64,000 nt of DNA from Hahella sp. HN01. Lineage in GTDB: Bacteria; Pseudomonadota; Gammaproteobacteria; Pseudomonadales; Oleiphilaceae. Positions 55,576 through 64,000 of the stretch are shown here, piece after piece. Position numbers and translations under genes: made by a program. The DNA lies in NCBI RefSeq assembly GCF_018986435.1, contig NZ_JAHMIN010000013.1, positions 30,449 to 94,448 on the forward strand, written 5' to 3'. Numbering within the stretch: position 1 is the first letter of the stretch; each line of letters begins with the position of its first letter. The notes under the pieces are model-generated. The model ran no database searches, was not told where the DNA came from, and worked only from the letters and a program-made list of their open reading frames with translations.

Positions 55576-55787
55576 TATCTCCTGCGACGTCGCATGTTTC
55601 TTTTCTGCAGGCGTCGCTTTTCCCAAATCTCTTCTGTATCTCCGTCGTCCTGCCTGAGCCTTTCGGTGGCGATGGTATTCCACTTGCCGCATGGCGTGTG
55701 CGCGCTTTCCTTCAGGGCGGTATCCCTTTGCCGCCTTCTGCCTGCCTGAAAATGCTATCCAACTGAAAAATAGAACAAAAAAATAAC

Positions 55788-55803
55788 TGGCGCGGGACTT
55801 GCT
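55788..55803 (+). promoter_or_regulatory. sigma-54 promoter of the flgB operon
   Basis: TGGCGCGGGACTTGCT fits TGGCAC-N5-TTGCT with one change and exact GG-GC spacing. The expected start near 55814 leaves about 42 bases before flgB. RpoN/FleQ control of rod and hook genes is standard in pseudomonads and related bacteria. Confidence 0.8.
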
Positions 55804-55855
55804 GACATTGACGCAAATGACGATTGTCGCAGTCAGGCAACTGCAGAGGTGTTAG

Positions 55856-56251
55856 ATGGCCATATCATTCGACAAAGCGCTGGGTATCCATGAGCAGGCG
55901 CTGAACGTCCGCACCAGACGGGCGGAAGTGCTGGCGAACAACATAGCCAATGCGGACACGCCTGGGTTCCGCGCCCGGGATATCGATTTTAAAGCCGTGC
56001 TCAAGCAGGCCAAAAGTATGGAGGATTCATTGGAAGTGGTCACCACTCACGATGCCCACATGGCGATAAAAACACCGGCGGAAGGAGCTCTGCTTTACCG
56101 CCAGCCTTTGCAGCCCTCCATTGACGGCAACACGGTGGATACGCAGACGGAAATCGTGCAGTACTCCAAGAATGCGCTGGATTTTCAGGCCAGCTTTGAA
56201 TTCCTCAACAGCCGCCTGAAAGGCATCGTCAGCGCGATTAAAGGAGAATAA
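55856..56251 (+). CDS. flgB: flagellar proximal rod protein FlgB
   Basis: A 131-residue axial protein secreted by the flagellar type III system. It has the family N-terminus SFDKALGIHEQALNVRTRRA and the motif EVLANNIANADTPGFRARDI. The C-terminal coiled region ends FEFLNSRLKGIVSAIKG. It forms the proximal rod with FlgC and FlgF. GAGGTG precedes the ATG; first gene of the operon. Confidence 0.96.
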   Translation: MAISFDKALGIHEQALNVRTRRAEVLANNIANADTPGFRARDIDFKAVLKQAKSMEDSLEVVTTHDAHMAIKTPAEGALLYRQPLQPSIDGNTVDTQTEIVQYSKNALDFQASFEFLNSRLKGIVSAIKGE

Positions 56252-56253
56252 CG

Positions 56254-56691
56254 ATGGGGATCAATAGCATTTTCGACATTGCCGGCTCCGGTATGACTGC
56301 GCAATCCGTGCGACTGAACACCACCGCCAGCAACTTGGCCAACGCCGACACCGCCAGCTCCAGCATCGATCAGACTTATCGCGCGCGCAAGCCGATTTTT
56401 GCTGCGGTGCATCAGGATGCGCTCAACGCGGCGATTCCTCCTTCAATCAACGATGACGCTTCCCGCGGCGTTGAAGTGCGGGCCATTGTGGAAAGCGATG
56501 CGTCTCTGGAGCGTCGCTACCAGCCGGACCACCCCATGGCGGATGCGGACGGTTATGTGTTTTATCCCAACGTGAATGTGGTGGAGGAAATGGCGGATAT
56601 GATGTCCGCTTCCCGCAGCTTCCAGACCAACGTGGAAGTGCTGAATTCAGCGAAAACCATGATGCAGCGCCTGCTGACTATTGGTCAGTGA
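56254..56691 (+). CDS. flgC: flagellar proximal rod protein FlgC
   Basis: A 145-residue rod protein. The N-terminus SIFDIAGSGMTAQSVRLNTT with TASNLANADTASSSIDQTYR and the C-terminal VVEEMADMMSASRSFQTNVE with NSAKTMMQRLLTIG are typical of flagellar axial proteins. It follows flgB by two bases, with AAGGAG before its ATG. Confidence 0.96.
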   Translation: MGINSIFDIAGSGMTAQSVRLNTTASNLANADTASSSIDQTYRARKPIFAAVHQDALNAAIPPSINDDASRGVEVRAIVESDASLERRYQPDHPMADADGYVFYPNVNVVEEMADMMSASRSFQTNVEVLNSAKTMMQRLLTIGQ

Positions 56692-56715
56692 TGAACTTTT
56701 CGTGAGGACAGCGTG

Positions 56716-57393
56716 ATGAGCGATATCAATACGACAAATCAGACTAGCGACGCGCTGAGTCAATACGCGCTTCAGCAGAATTCCGCCAACAGGAAAAACG
56801 AACTGGGTAAAAACGAATTCATGGATCTGATGATCGCCCAGTTGAATAACCAGAGTCCGCTAGATCCCCAGGACAACACGGCGTTTGTCGCACAGTTGGC
56901 GCAATTCAGCTCGGTGGAAGGCATTCAATCATTGAATTCGACCGTGGACACTATGGCCTCACAGTTTCGCAGCGCACAAGCCCTGCAGGCTTCTGCGATG
57001 GTGGGACGGGATGTGCTGGCGCCAATGGAAAGCGCCATTAAAAGTGCGGATGGATCTATTAATGGGGTGGTGGAACTGCCTGCGGGAACCTCGCAACTGG
57101 CCATTAGCGTCTATAACGAGGCAGGCGAGCTCATCACGACTATTGATAAAGGTTACCAGCCCGGCGGCGACGTCAATTTCAGCTGGGACGGCAAAAACAG
57201 CAACGGCGAAACTTTGCCGGCGGGGCGGTATGAAGTGGTCGCAAGAGCCCGCTACAGTGGGGAGCAGATGCAAGTCAGCTCTTATCTGGCGGCCAATGTG
57301 GATAGTGTGTCAATCGCGCGTGACGGCAGCGTCACATTAAATCTGAACGGGCTTGGCTCGGTCGGATTAAGCGATATCAAACAGATCAGTTAG
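56716..57393 (+). CDS. flgD: flagellar hook-capping protein FlgD
   Basis: A 225-residue cap protein that scaffolds hook assembly. The conserved N-terminal segment [20 protein letters not shown] and [20 protein letters not shown] is intact, and the C-terminal FlgD_ig domain contains [20 protein letters not shown]. The ATG at 56716 is preferred over the GTG just before it because AGGA lies seven bases upstream. It lies between flgC and flgE. Confidence 0.95.
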   Translation: MSDINTTNQTSDALSQYALQQNSANRKNELGKNEFMDLMIAQLNNQSPLDPQDNTAFVAQLAQFSSVEGIQSLNSTVDTMASQFRSAQALQASAMVGRDVLAPMESAIKSADGSINGVVELPAGTSQLAISVYNEAGELITTIDKGYQPGGDVNFSWDGKNSNGETLPAGRYEVVARARYSGEQMQVSSYLAANVDSVSIARDGSVTLNLNGLGSVGLSDIKQIS

Positions 57394-57410
57394 CATGTGC
57401 GAGGTGTGGT

Positions 57411-59366
57411 ATGCCGTTTAATATCGCGTTAACAGGAATCAGAGCAGCGTCGGTCGACCTGGAGGTGACCGGCAACAACATCGCCAACGCCAGCACGACC
57501 GGCTTTAAACGGTCCCGTGCGGAGTTTGGCGATCTCTACGCCAACAGCTTTTTGAGTCTGGGCTCCAACCCGGTTGGGGATGGCGTGCGGGTGCAGAAGG
57601 TGCGGCAAGAATTTGCGCAGGGCAATCTCTCCTTTACCGAGAATGGACTGGACCTCGCCATTAACGGCGAAGGCTTCTTTATTCTCGATACCACCAGTGG
57701 CGATCGTCGCTACAGCCGAGCTGGCGCTTTTGGTATCAACAAGGAAGGTTATGTAGTGAACAGCTCTGGCATGCGCTTGCAAGGTTTTGTCGCTAATGAC
57801 AGCGGCGTGGTCAGTGGCGTTCTTGGCGATCTTTTGATAGATGACACCAGCCTGGCGCCAGACAGAACCACAAGAGTGAACGCCAATCTGAACCTAGACG
57901 CGTCCGAGCCAGTGCTGCTTGAACGCGGAGACTCATTGTCTTCAGATGGTTTGTTGATCGGACGGGCGGTTGACGCTACCGCCGCAGGTACGAATGGCGC
58001 TAATGGATACGCCGCACAAACTATAACAGTGACTCAGGCTGACGGTTCGACTTCAACAGTGACTATTCCTGCCAATAGTTCCGCTGCTGAAATAGCGGGC
58101 CTGTTTAACAATCTGGACAACATAGACGCTGCCGCCAGCACCCGCGCGACAATTACGGCGGCGGGTTTCAACAATGCGTCCGGCACTATGCAGGTGACTA
58201 TTGATGGCGTGCCTTTCGATGGCTATACCAATCTGACTGATTTAGGCAATGCAATTAACTCTTCCTCTCAGCTAAATGGCGTGCGCGCGGTGTTGGATGG
58301 CACGGACCTGGTGATTATCAATAATCGTGGTGATGATCTTAGTTTTGGCTTCAGTGGCGCCGCCGGAGATCAATTTGTGGTGCAGGGCAATGATGCGGCG
58401 GCCACATCACAAACTCTGAGCACGGCATTGACGGATGCCGTTGTAGGCGGCAGCGTCAACCTGACCATGCAGGATGGCATTACCTTGGCAAGCGGAACAA
58501 CGGATTTATTCGCTACTTTCACAGGCACGCCTTTCGTCAACAACGTGTTCGATCCGGCGGATGAAAACACGTATAACCATGCCACCTCCACAACGATTTA
58601 CGACAGTCTGGGTAACTCTCACGTTCTGACGACGTTCTTCGTCAAAGAGCCGCTGTCAGCGACCACGCCAGACAATCTGTGGACCATGTATGCGTTAATA
58701 GACGGCCAGGATGTCGGCGATCCCTTGGTGACTGGCGGTACGCCATCCCGCGCTTCCTACAGTCTGGTGTTCGATCAGGATGGCTCACTTAACGAAGTGT
58801 TGTCCGACGACGTGTTGATATCCAACTGGACGCCGTTGGCGTCTGACGGTACGCCAAACGGCGCGGAAGGGCCGCTGAATGTGGTGGATGGCGGAACCTT
58901 GCCGATTCCTGATCCCCCCACCAGCTCCAATTTCTTAATAGATCTTGGCACGACGACTCAGTATGGCAGCGCATTTGCGGTCAATGACCTGCAGCAGGAT
59001 GGCTTCACCACTGGACGTCTGATTGGTCTGGACGTGGATGATGGCGGGGTGATTTTCGCCCGTTACACCAACGGCGAGTCCAAAGTGCTGGGACAGGTCG
59101 CACTGGCGAACTTCAATGATATTCAAGGACTCGCGCCGGTTGGGGAAACCACTTGGGTGGAGACATTCAACTCCGGCAATCCTGTGATCGGGGCGCCTGG
59201 CACCGCATCTCTGGGGGCTATTCGCTCCAGCTCTTTGGAAGATTCCAATGTGGATTTGTCCGAGCAGTTGGTGGGATTGATCATCGCCCAGCGTAACTAT
59301 CAGGCCAATGCGAAAACCATTGAGACGGCGAACGCCATCACTCAGACCATCATCAATCTACGTTAA
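57411..59366 (+). CDS. flgE: flagellar hook protein FlgE, enlarged
   Basis: A 651-residue hook subunit, clearly longer than the 400-450 residues of enteric FlgE. N-terminal SFNIALTGI-like start and [20 protein letters not shown], and the C-terminal [20 protein letters not shown] are conserved. The extra length is central: residues about 195-335 hold a flagellin-IN-like segment ([40 protein letters not shown]), which would lie on the hook surface. AGGTG precedes the ATG. Confidence 0.94.
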   Translation: MPFNIALTGIRAASVDLEVTGNNIANASTTGFKRSRAEFGDLYANSFLSLGSNPVGDGVRVQKVRQEFAQGNLSFTENGLDLAINGEGFFILDTTSGDRRYSRAGAFGINKEGYVVNSSGMRLQGFVANDSGVVSGVLGDLLIDDTSLAPDRTTRVNANLNLDASEPVLLERGDSLSSDGLLIGRAVDATAAGTNGANGYAAQTITVTQADGSTSTVTIPANSSAAEIAGLFNNLDNIDAAASTRATITAAGFNNASGTMQVTIDGVPFDGYTNLTDLGNAINSSSQLNGVRAVLDGTDLVIINNRGDDLSFGFSGAAGDQFVVQGNDAAATSQTLSTALTDAVVGGSVNLTMQDGITLASGTTDLFATFTGTPFVNNVFDPADENTYNHATSTTIYDSLGNSHVLTTFFVKEPLSATTPDNLWTMYALIDGQDVGDPLVTGGTPSRASYSLVFDQDGSLNEVLSDDVLISNWTPLASDGTPNGAEGPLNVVDGGTLPIPDPPTSSNFLIDLGTTTQYGSAFAVNDLQQDGFTTGRLIGLDVDDGGVIFARYTNGESKVLGQVALANFNDIQGLAPVGETTWVETFNSGNPVIGAPGTASLGAIRSSSLEDSNVDLSEQLVGLIIAQRNYQANAKTIETANAITQTIINLR

Positions 59367-59427
59367 TGGATGAGTGAAAGCGTGATAGAGACCATTAACG
59401 CGATCAGGCGGAATTCGAGAGGTAGTC

Positions 59428-60174
59428 ATGGATAAAGCCTTATACATCGCCATGAGCGGCGCCAAGCAGAACATGTTGTCTCAGCGCGGCCACGCCAACA
59501 ATCTGGCTAACGCCAATACCACCGGCTTCAAGTCTGACTTTATGCAGGCGCGCAGTATGCCGGTGTTTGGCGAACATTTCCCCAGCCGGGCCTACGCCAT
59601 GACGGAGAGGCCGGCGACGGACTTCGAAATGGGGTCTATGATGCAGACTGGACGTGACTTGGATGTCGCCGTCGCCGGCAAGGGCTGGATCGCGGTGCAG
59701 GCGCCGGACGGCGGCGAAGCTTATACCCGGGAAGGGGAGCTGTTGCTGGATGTGAATGGCATGCTGCGCACCGGCTCGGGATTGCCGGTGCTCGGCAACG
59801 GCGGGCCTATCGCCGTGCCGCCGGCGGCCAAGCTTAATATTGGCGGAGACGGTACGATTTCTATCGTGCCTTTGGGCGGGAATCCGAACGAAATTCAGGA
59901 AGTGGATCGTATCCGTCTGGTTAATCCTCCCGCCGAAAATCTGGAAAAAGGCGTCGACGGCCTGATTCATCTGAAACCGGATGTTCCTGGTCCGGCTCTT
60001 CCTGATGGGCTGGTGCGCCTAGAGTCCGGCTATCTTGAGTCCTCTAATGTTAATGCCGTCGAAGAAATGACGGAAATCCTCTCTCTATCCCGCCAATTCG
60101 AACTTCAAGTCAAAGTTATGCGCGCTGCGGATGATAACTCCGAAGCTGCGGCACGCTTATTGCAAATATCCTAG
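59428..60174 (+). CDS. flgF: flagellar proximal rod protein FlgF
   Basis: A 248-residue rod protein starting MDKALYIAMSGAKQNMLSQR. The axial motif NNLANANTTGFKSDFMQARS and the C-terminal VEEMTEILSLSRQFELQVKV are in place. The central FlgF-type segment GRDLDVAVAGKGWIAVQAPD matches. GAGAGGTAG precedes the ATG. It is followed by two hairpins before flgG. Confidence 0.95.
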   Translation: MDKALYIAMSGAKQNMLSQRGHANNLANANTTGFKSDFMQARSMPVFGEHFPSRAYAMTERPATDFEMGSMMQTGRDLDVAVAGKGWIAVQAPDGGEAYTREGELLLDVNGMLRTGSGLPVLGNGGPIAVPPAAKLNIGGDGTISIVPLGGNPNEIQEVDRIRLVNPPAENLEKGVDGLIHLKPDVPGPALPDGLVRLESGYLESSNVNAVEEMTEILSLSRQFELQVKVMRAADDNSEAAARLLQIS

Positions 60175-60179
60175 TAATC

Positions 60180-60226
60180 CCGCATGAGCGGCAATTTTCC
60201 GCCATGCGGCCCGGAGTCTATCCGGG
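60180..60226 (+). repeat. two adjacent hairpins between flgF and flgG
   Basis: The first pairs CCGCATG (60180-60186) with CATGCGG (60203-60209), extended inside by GCGG/CCGC. The second pairs CCCGGA (60210-60215) with TCCGGG (60221-60226). No T-tract follows either, so an RNA-processing or stability role is more likely than termination. Confidence 0.6.
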
Positions 60227-60279
60227 TATAGGTTGAAACCCATTTATTGTGTTGTCCGACCTGCATAGGAGAATTTGTC

Positions 60280-61065
60280 ATGCATGGTGCGTTGTGGGTG
60301 AGTAAAACCGGGCTTGCGGCCCAGGATACTGCTCTAAAAACCATTTCCAATAACCTGGCGAACGTTAACACGACCGGCTTTAAGCGTGATCGCGCTGTAT
60401 TCCAGGATCTGCTGTATCAGATCAAGCGGCAGCCGGGCGGTCAGAGTTCCCAAGACACGCAGCTGCCTTCTGGTCTGCAACTGGGGACAGGGGTGCGCGT
60501 GGTGGGCACGCAGAAAGTCTTTAGCGAAGGCAATCTGGAAGTCACTGAACAGCCGCTGGACATCGCCATCAATGGTCGAGGGTTCTTCCAGATTCTGATG
60601 CCGGACGGCACGATCTCTTATACCCGGGACGGCCAGTTTCACCTGAATTCCGACGGCGATGTGGTCACCGCCAATGGCTTCCCTCTTGAGCCCGGCATCA
60701 CCATACCAGACGGCGCCTTGCACCTGACCATCAGCACCGACGGCGTGGTCAGTGTCACCGTTGCGGGCACAGCTACGCCAACTCAGATCGGCAACATCAA
60801 TACGGTGGATTTCATCAACCCGGCCGGGCTGGAAGCGATCGGCAACAACCTGTTCAGGGAGACCGCCGCCAGTGGCGATCCTCAAGAAGGCACGCCTGGA
60901 TTGGCGGGGCTGGGAACTGTGGAACAGGGCATGGTGGAAACCTCCAACGTAGAGATCGTTGAGGAAATGGTGAACATGATCACCACTCAGCGCGCCTACG
61001 AGATGAATGCGAAAGTGGTGACCACTGCGGACCAGATGCTGCAGTACATCACCCAAAATCTTTAA
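60280..61065 (+). CDS. flgG: flagellar distal rod protein FlgG
   Basis: A 261-residue rod protein, exactly the usual length. It starts MHGALWVSKTGLAAQDTALK with NNLANVNTTGFKRDRAVFQD, and ends NVEIVEEMVNMITTQRAYEM. ATG 60280 is preferred over a start at 60247 because TAGGAG precedes it and the extension is not conserved in the family. flgH follows at once. Confidence 0.96.
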   Translation: MHGALWVSKTGLAAQDTALKTISNNLANVNTTGFKRDRAVFQDLLYQIKRQPGGQSSQDTQLPSGLQLGTGVRVVGTQKVFSEGNLEVTEQPLDIAINGRGFFQILMPDGTISYTRDGQFHLNSDGDVVTANGFPLEPGITIPDGALHLTISTDGVVSVTVAGTATPTQIGNINTVDFINPAGLEAIGNNLFRETAASGDPQEGTPGLAGLGTVEQGMVETSNVEIVEEMVNMITTQRAYEMNAKVVTTADQMLQYITQNL

Positions 61066-61101
61066 TTGATGTGTCGTCGATTTAATCGGGGAGGGCCAGG
61101 C

Positions 61102-61785
61102 GTGAAAACACTAACGCTGATCTCACTAATCGTGGTTACGTTGCTGAGCGGTTGCAGTCCAATCACCAGAGAGCAGGTGCGCCCGGGAGACCCGGCTTTC
61201 GCGCCTGTTCCACCGCAGACGCTAATGCAACCGGCGGCGGTGGATGGCTCTATCTATTCCAGCGCGCAAAGCTTTTCTCTATACGGCGATCGCACGGCCC
61301 ATCAGGTGGGCGACGTATTGACGGTGGTGCTGCAGGAAAGCACTCAGTCAAAAAAGAGTACGGGCTCGTCTTTAAAGAAAGACTCTGATAACTCCTTCAA
61401 CGAGGCGACGATTCTGGGCACAGCAGTGTCCGCCCATAACCTCAGTCTGTTGACGGACCCTAGTTTTACCCGGGACTTCTCCGGATCGGCGGATGCGGAT
61501 CAAAGCAACAGTCTGACTGGCAATATCAGCGTCACTATTTCGGATGTGTTGCCCAACGGTGTTTTGCGTATTCGGGGCGAGAAGTGGCTCACGCTGACGG
61601 AAGGAGATGAGTACATCCGGCTCAGTGGACTGGTGCGCCCTCAGGATATTGGCGTCGATAACACCATTTTGTCGAGCAAAATTGCCGACGCCCGTTTCGC
61701 CTACAGCGGCACCGGCGCCTTTGGCGATGTGAACCGCGCCGGCTGGCTGCAGCGCTTCTTCAACAGCGAATGGTTTCCTTTGTAA
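61102..61785 (+). CDS. flgH: flagellar L-ring lipoprotein FlgH
   Basis: A 227-residue outer-membrane lipoprotein that forms the L-ring. The signal is [18 protein letters not shown], with lipobox LSGC at residue 18. The conserved end [20 protein letters not shown] and [14 protein letters not shown] is present. GTG 61102 is preferred over an in-frame TTG at 61066, since GGGGAGG is placed correctly before it. Confidence 0.95.
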   Translation: MKTLTLISLIVVTLLSGCSPITREQVRPGDPAFAPVPPQTLMQPAAVDGSIYSSAQSFSLYGDRTAHQVGDVLTVVLQESTQSKKSTGSSLKKDSDNSFNEATILGTAVSAHNLSLLTDPSFTRDFSGSADADQSNSLTGNISVTISDVLPNGVLRIRGEKWLTLTEGDEYIRLSGLVRPQDIGVDNTILSSKIADARFAYSGTGAFGDVNRAGWLQRFFNSEWFPL

Positions 61786-61835
61786 CGTTTGATTTCGACA
61801 CGAAGTCTTCTGTCTCTAACTAGCGGTATCTGACT

Positions 61836-62972
61836 ATGCATGAAGTATCCGACAAAACCAAAGCGATCCGTCCTTTGCAACAGGCGTGTCGGGCGTTGAT
61901 TGCGTTTGGCCTGTTATGTTTCGCAACAATGGCTGGCGCGGAAAGGATAAAAGACATCGCTACGGTGGAAGGCGTGCGCAGTAACCAGATCGTGGGGTAC
62001 GGTCTGGTGGTGGGGCTGGACGGCACCGGTGATAAGGCGCCGTTTACGGATCAGACGTTTCGCAACATGATGAATCGTTTCGGCATCTCCATTCCGACAG
62101 GAACTGACCCGAAACTGAAAAACGTGGCGGCGGTATCCGTGCATGCGGATCTTCCGGCTTTCTCGAAGCCGGGCCAGAGAATAGATATTACGGTGTCTTC
62201 CGTTGGCAACGCGAAGAGCCTGCGTGGCGGCAGTTTGCTGATGACCAGTCTGAAAGGCGCGGATGGTAAAACCTATGCCGTGGCCCAGGGCAATCTGGTG
62301 GTGGGCGGGTTTGGCGCCGGCGGCGCGGATGGCTCCAGCATCACGGTGAATGTCCCCAGTGTAGGACGTATTCCTAACGGCGCCACAGTCGAGCGCGCGG
62401 TTCCCAGCGGTTTTGGTCACGGAGATACCTTGACGCTGAATCTGAGCTCGCCGGATTTTACTACCGCCAAGCGCGTGCAGGATCGCATCAATGACCTGCT
62501 AGGCCCAGGGCTGGCGCAAGCGATGGACGCCGCCAGCATTCGAGTGATGGCGCCCCGTGAGGCGTCGCAGCGGGTCGGGTTTCTGTCTATTTTGGAAAAC
62601 CTGGAGGTGGAGCCCGGGCAAGAGGCCGCCAAGGTGGTGATCAACTCCCGCACCGGCACCATTGTGGTTGGGCAGAACGTGAAGGTGCTGCCGGCGGCGG
62701 TGACCCACGGCAATCTGACCGTCACCATCACCGAGGATTTCGGCGTCAGCCAACCTAATGCGCTGGCGGGAGGGGATACGGTCGTTGTGCCCCAGACTGA
62801 TGTGAATGTAGAGCAGCAGCCCAGTCATATGTTCAAGTTCGGCCCGGCGGCGACTCTGAATGAAATTGTGCGTGCGGTGAATCAGGTCGGAGCGGCGCCA
62901 GGGGATGTGATGGCGGTGCTGGAAGCCCTGAAGCAGGCCGGCGCGCTGAAAGCGGAACTGATCGTGATCTAA
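61836..62972 (+). CDS. flgI: flagellar P-ring protein FlgI
   Basis: A 378-residue periplasmic protein forming the P-ring around the rod. After a signal peptide ending near MAGA-E, the conserved start [20 protein letters not shown] is found, and the end [20 protein letters not shown] is typical. Several long conserved blocks such as [20 protein letters not shown] are intact. It lies 50 bases after flgH. Confidence 0.96.
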   Translation: MHEVSDKTKAIRPLQQACRALIAFGLLCFATMAGAERIKDIATVEGVRSNQIVGYGLVVGLDGTGDKAPFTDQTFRNMMNRFGISIPTGTDPKLKNVAAVSVHADLPAFSKPGQRIDITVSSVGNAKSLRGGSLLMTSLKGADGKTYAVAQGNLVVGGFGAGGADGSSITVNVPSVGRIPNGATVERAVPSGFGHGDTLTLNLSSPDFTTAKRVQDRINDLLGPGLAQAMDAASIRVMAPREASQRVGFLSILENLEVEPGQEAAKVVINSRTGTIVVGQNVKVLPAAVTHGNLTVTITEDFGVSQPNALAGGDTVVVPQTDVNVEQQPSHMFKFGPAATLNEIVRAVNQVGAAPGDVMAVLEALKQAGALKAELIVI

Positions 62973-63000
62973 CACGGCAATAGTGTTTTAAGGCAAGCGT

Positions 63001-64000
63001 ATGACCATCAACAATCGCGCCCTCGACCAGGCTCATGTCTATACCGACCTGAATGCGTTGCAGCGACTGAAGTCGCCAAGCATGGACAAGTCGGAGGCGA
63101 TCAGTGCGGTGTCGAAGCAGTTTGAGTCCATCATGGTCAACCTGATGCTGAAATCCATGCGCCAGGTCAACGCGGTATTTGAGCAAGGCAATCCATTTCA
63201 CGATTCCGCCTCCAATATTTATCAGGATATGTTCGACCATCAGCTCAGTCTGACCTTGTCCAAGCAGAAGAGTTTTGGATTGGCGGATGCGCTGACGAAG
63301 CAACTTTTGGCCAGAGAAAGCAGCGAGCCGAAAAAGGGCGGCTACAAAGAAATCAATGAATATCCGCGTGCGCTGGAGGCGATGCCGCTGAACTATGCGC
63401 AGGCCGAAGAAAGCCTCGCGCAGGCGCCGGAGTTGACGGAAGAAGAGACTCAGGCTCTGGAGCAGGTAGCTTATTACTCGGAGCAAATGTCGCGCTCTGC
63501 GTTCGTGGACGTCGAGGTGAAGGAGGTCATTGCGGCGGCGGAAGCCTCGCAAGCAAACCATAACGAAGGCGGAGACCTTAAGAAAGAGTCTGCGCCGGCT
63601 TCATTTGAGAGTCCGCAGCATTTTGTTAACAGCCTGCTGGCGTCGGCCCGTAAGGCGTCCGCCGGGCTGGGTGTGGAGCCGGGCGTCCTACTGGCGCAAT
63701 CCGCTCTGGAAACCGGGTGGGGACGGCGCATGATTCTTACCGAAGAGGGCGAGCCCAGCTACAACCTGTTCGGCATCAAAGCGGACCAGCGCTGGAAAGG
63801 ACCCGTCGCCTGGGTGACGACCACTGAATATCGGGAAGGGAGCATGGTGAAAGAGCGGGCTCCGTTCCGCGTTTATGGCTCCTATGAAGAAAGCTTTACG
63901 GATTATCTCAACTTCTTGCAGGAACAGCCCCGCTATCAACAGGCGTTGAAACAGGTGGCGGAGCCGGAAGAATACCTGCGGGAACTGCAAAAAGCCGGAT
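63001..64000 (+). CDS. flgJ: flagellar rod-capping muramidase FlgJ (3' end outside window)
   Basis: At least 333 codons from ATG 63001 without a stop before the window ends. The N-terminal rod-binding domain (about residues 15-105, SVSKQFESIMVNLMLKSMRQ) is followed by a linker and a glucosaminidase domain starting near residue 200 (ASFESPQHFVNSLLASARKA) with the catalytic Glu in LLAQSALETGWGRR and the segment YNLFGIKADQRW. It cuts peptidoglycan for rod passage. It is the dual-domain form of beta/gammaproteobacteria. It starts 28 bases after flgI. Confidence 0.94.
   Translation, partial: MTINNRALDQAHVYTDLNALQRLKSPSMDKSEAISAVSKQFESIMVNLMLKSMRQVNAVFEQGNPFHDSASNIYQDMFDHQLSLTLSKQKSFGLADALTKQLLARESSEPKKGGYKEINEYPRALEAMPLNYAQAEESLAQAPELTEEETQALEQVAYYSEQMSRSAFVDVEVKEVIAAAEASQANHNEGGDLKKESAPASFESPQHFVNSLLASARKASAGLGVEPGVLLAQSALETGWGRRMILTEEGEPSYNLFGIKADQRWKGPVAWVTTTEYREGSMVKERAPFRVYGSYEESFTDYLNFLQEQPRYQQALKQVAEPEEYLRELQKAG

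Overview
This window is a piece of chromosome from a motile, Gram-negative, probably marine gammaproteobacterium close to Hahella, other Oceanospirillales or the pseudomonads. That placement is inferred from gene content: an MvaT-type nucleoid protein, a lexA neighbourhood like that of Pseudomonas, a DUF6231-like gene, a nine-gene flgBCDEFGHIJ run behind a sigma-54 promoter, and an FbpAB iron uptake pair with a Fur box. No rRNA or tRNA gene, insertion sequence, CRISPR array, prophage or known defence system was recognised.

Layout. 0-4.2 kb: end of a conserved gene, lexA with two SOS boxes, a quinone reductase-like flavoprotein and a membrane-anchored M9 (collagenase-like) metalloprotease. 4.2-12.2 kb: an accessory patch of small, mostly single genes (lipoproteins, a trypsin-like protease, a cupin, DUF7668- and DUF6500-like proteins, a SUKH/SMI1 protein, orphans), with an Rrf2 regulator divergent from a methyltransferase and one gene broken by an in-frame stop. 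12.2-16.2 kb: housekeeping genes (acylphosphatase, glutamine amidotransferase, pdxH). 16.4-28.7 kb: a nitrogen-scavenging block, ureDABCEFG-ureJ on the minus strand and urtABCDE on the plus strand. They diverge from a shared control region with two NtrC-like sites and sigma-54-like promoters facing both ways. 28.9-31.3 kb: two overlapping unknown genes, mvaT, and a second gene split by an in-frame stop.

31.3-36.4 kb: sulfurtransferase, a PLP-dependent dehydratase, and a PAS-GGDEF-EAL protein next to a FIST (possibly NosP-like) sensor. 36.6-39.3 kb: a TrpXYZ-type ABC transporter. 40.4-45 kb: long-chain acyl-CoA synthetase and the Fur-controlled FbpA/FbpB iron transporter without its ATPase. 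45-55.6 kb: two lipoproteins, a degenerate HD-GYP protein, a YadGH-type ABC exporter, queF, an MFS exporter, a MASE2-adenylate cyclase and a nitroreductase. 55.8-64 kb: flagellar rod, hook and ring genes; flgJ runs off the end.

Most of the window is recognisable core metabolism, signalling and motility. The observations that go beyond routine annotation are the shared NtrC/RpoN control of urease and urea uptake, a stable hairpin directly after the binding-protein gene in all three solute-binding ABC operons, two genes interrupted by in-frame TAA codons, an HD-GYP protein lacking its metal-binding signature, a FIST/GGDEF-EAL pair, two minus-strand terminators with no gene in front of them, and a shared leader in a cluster of immunity-like orphans. 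I did not find a convincing new multi-gene system.
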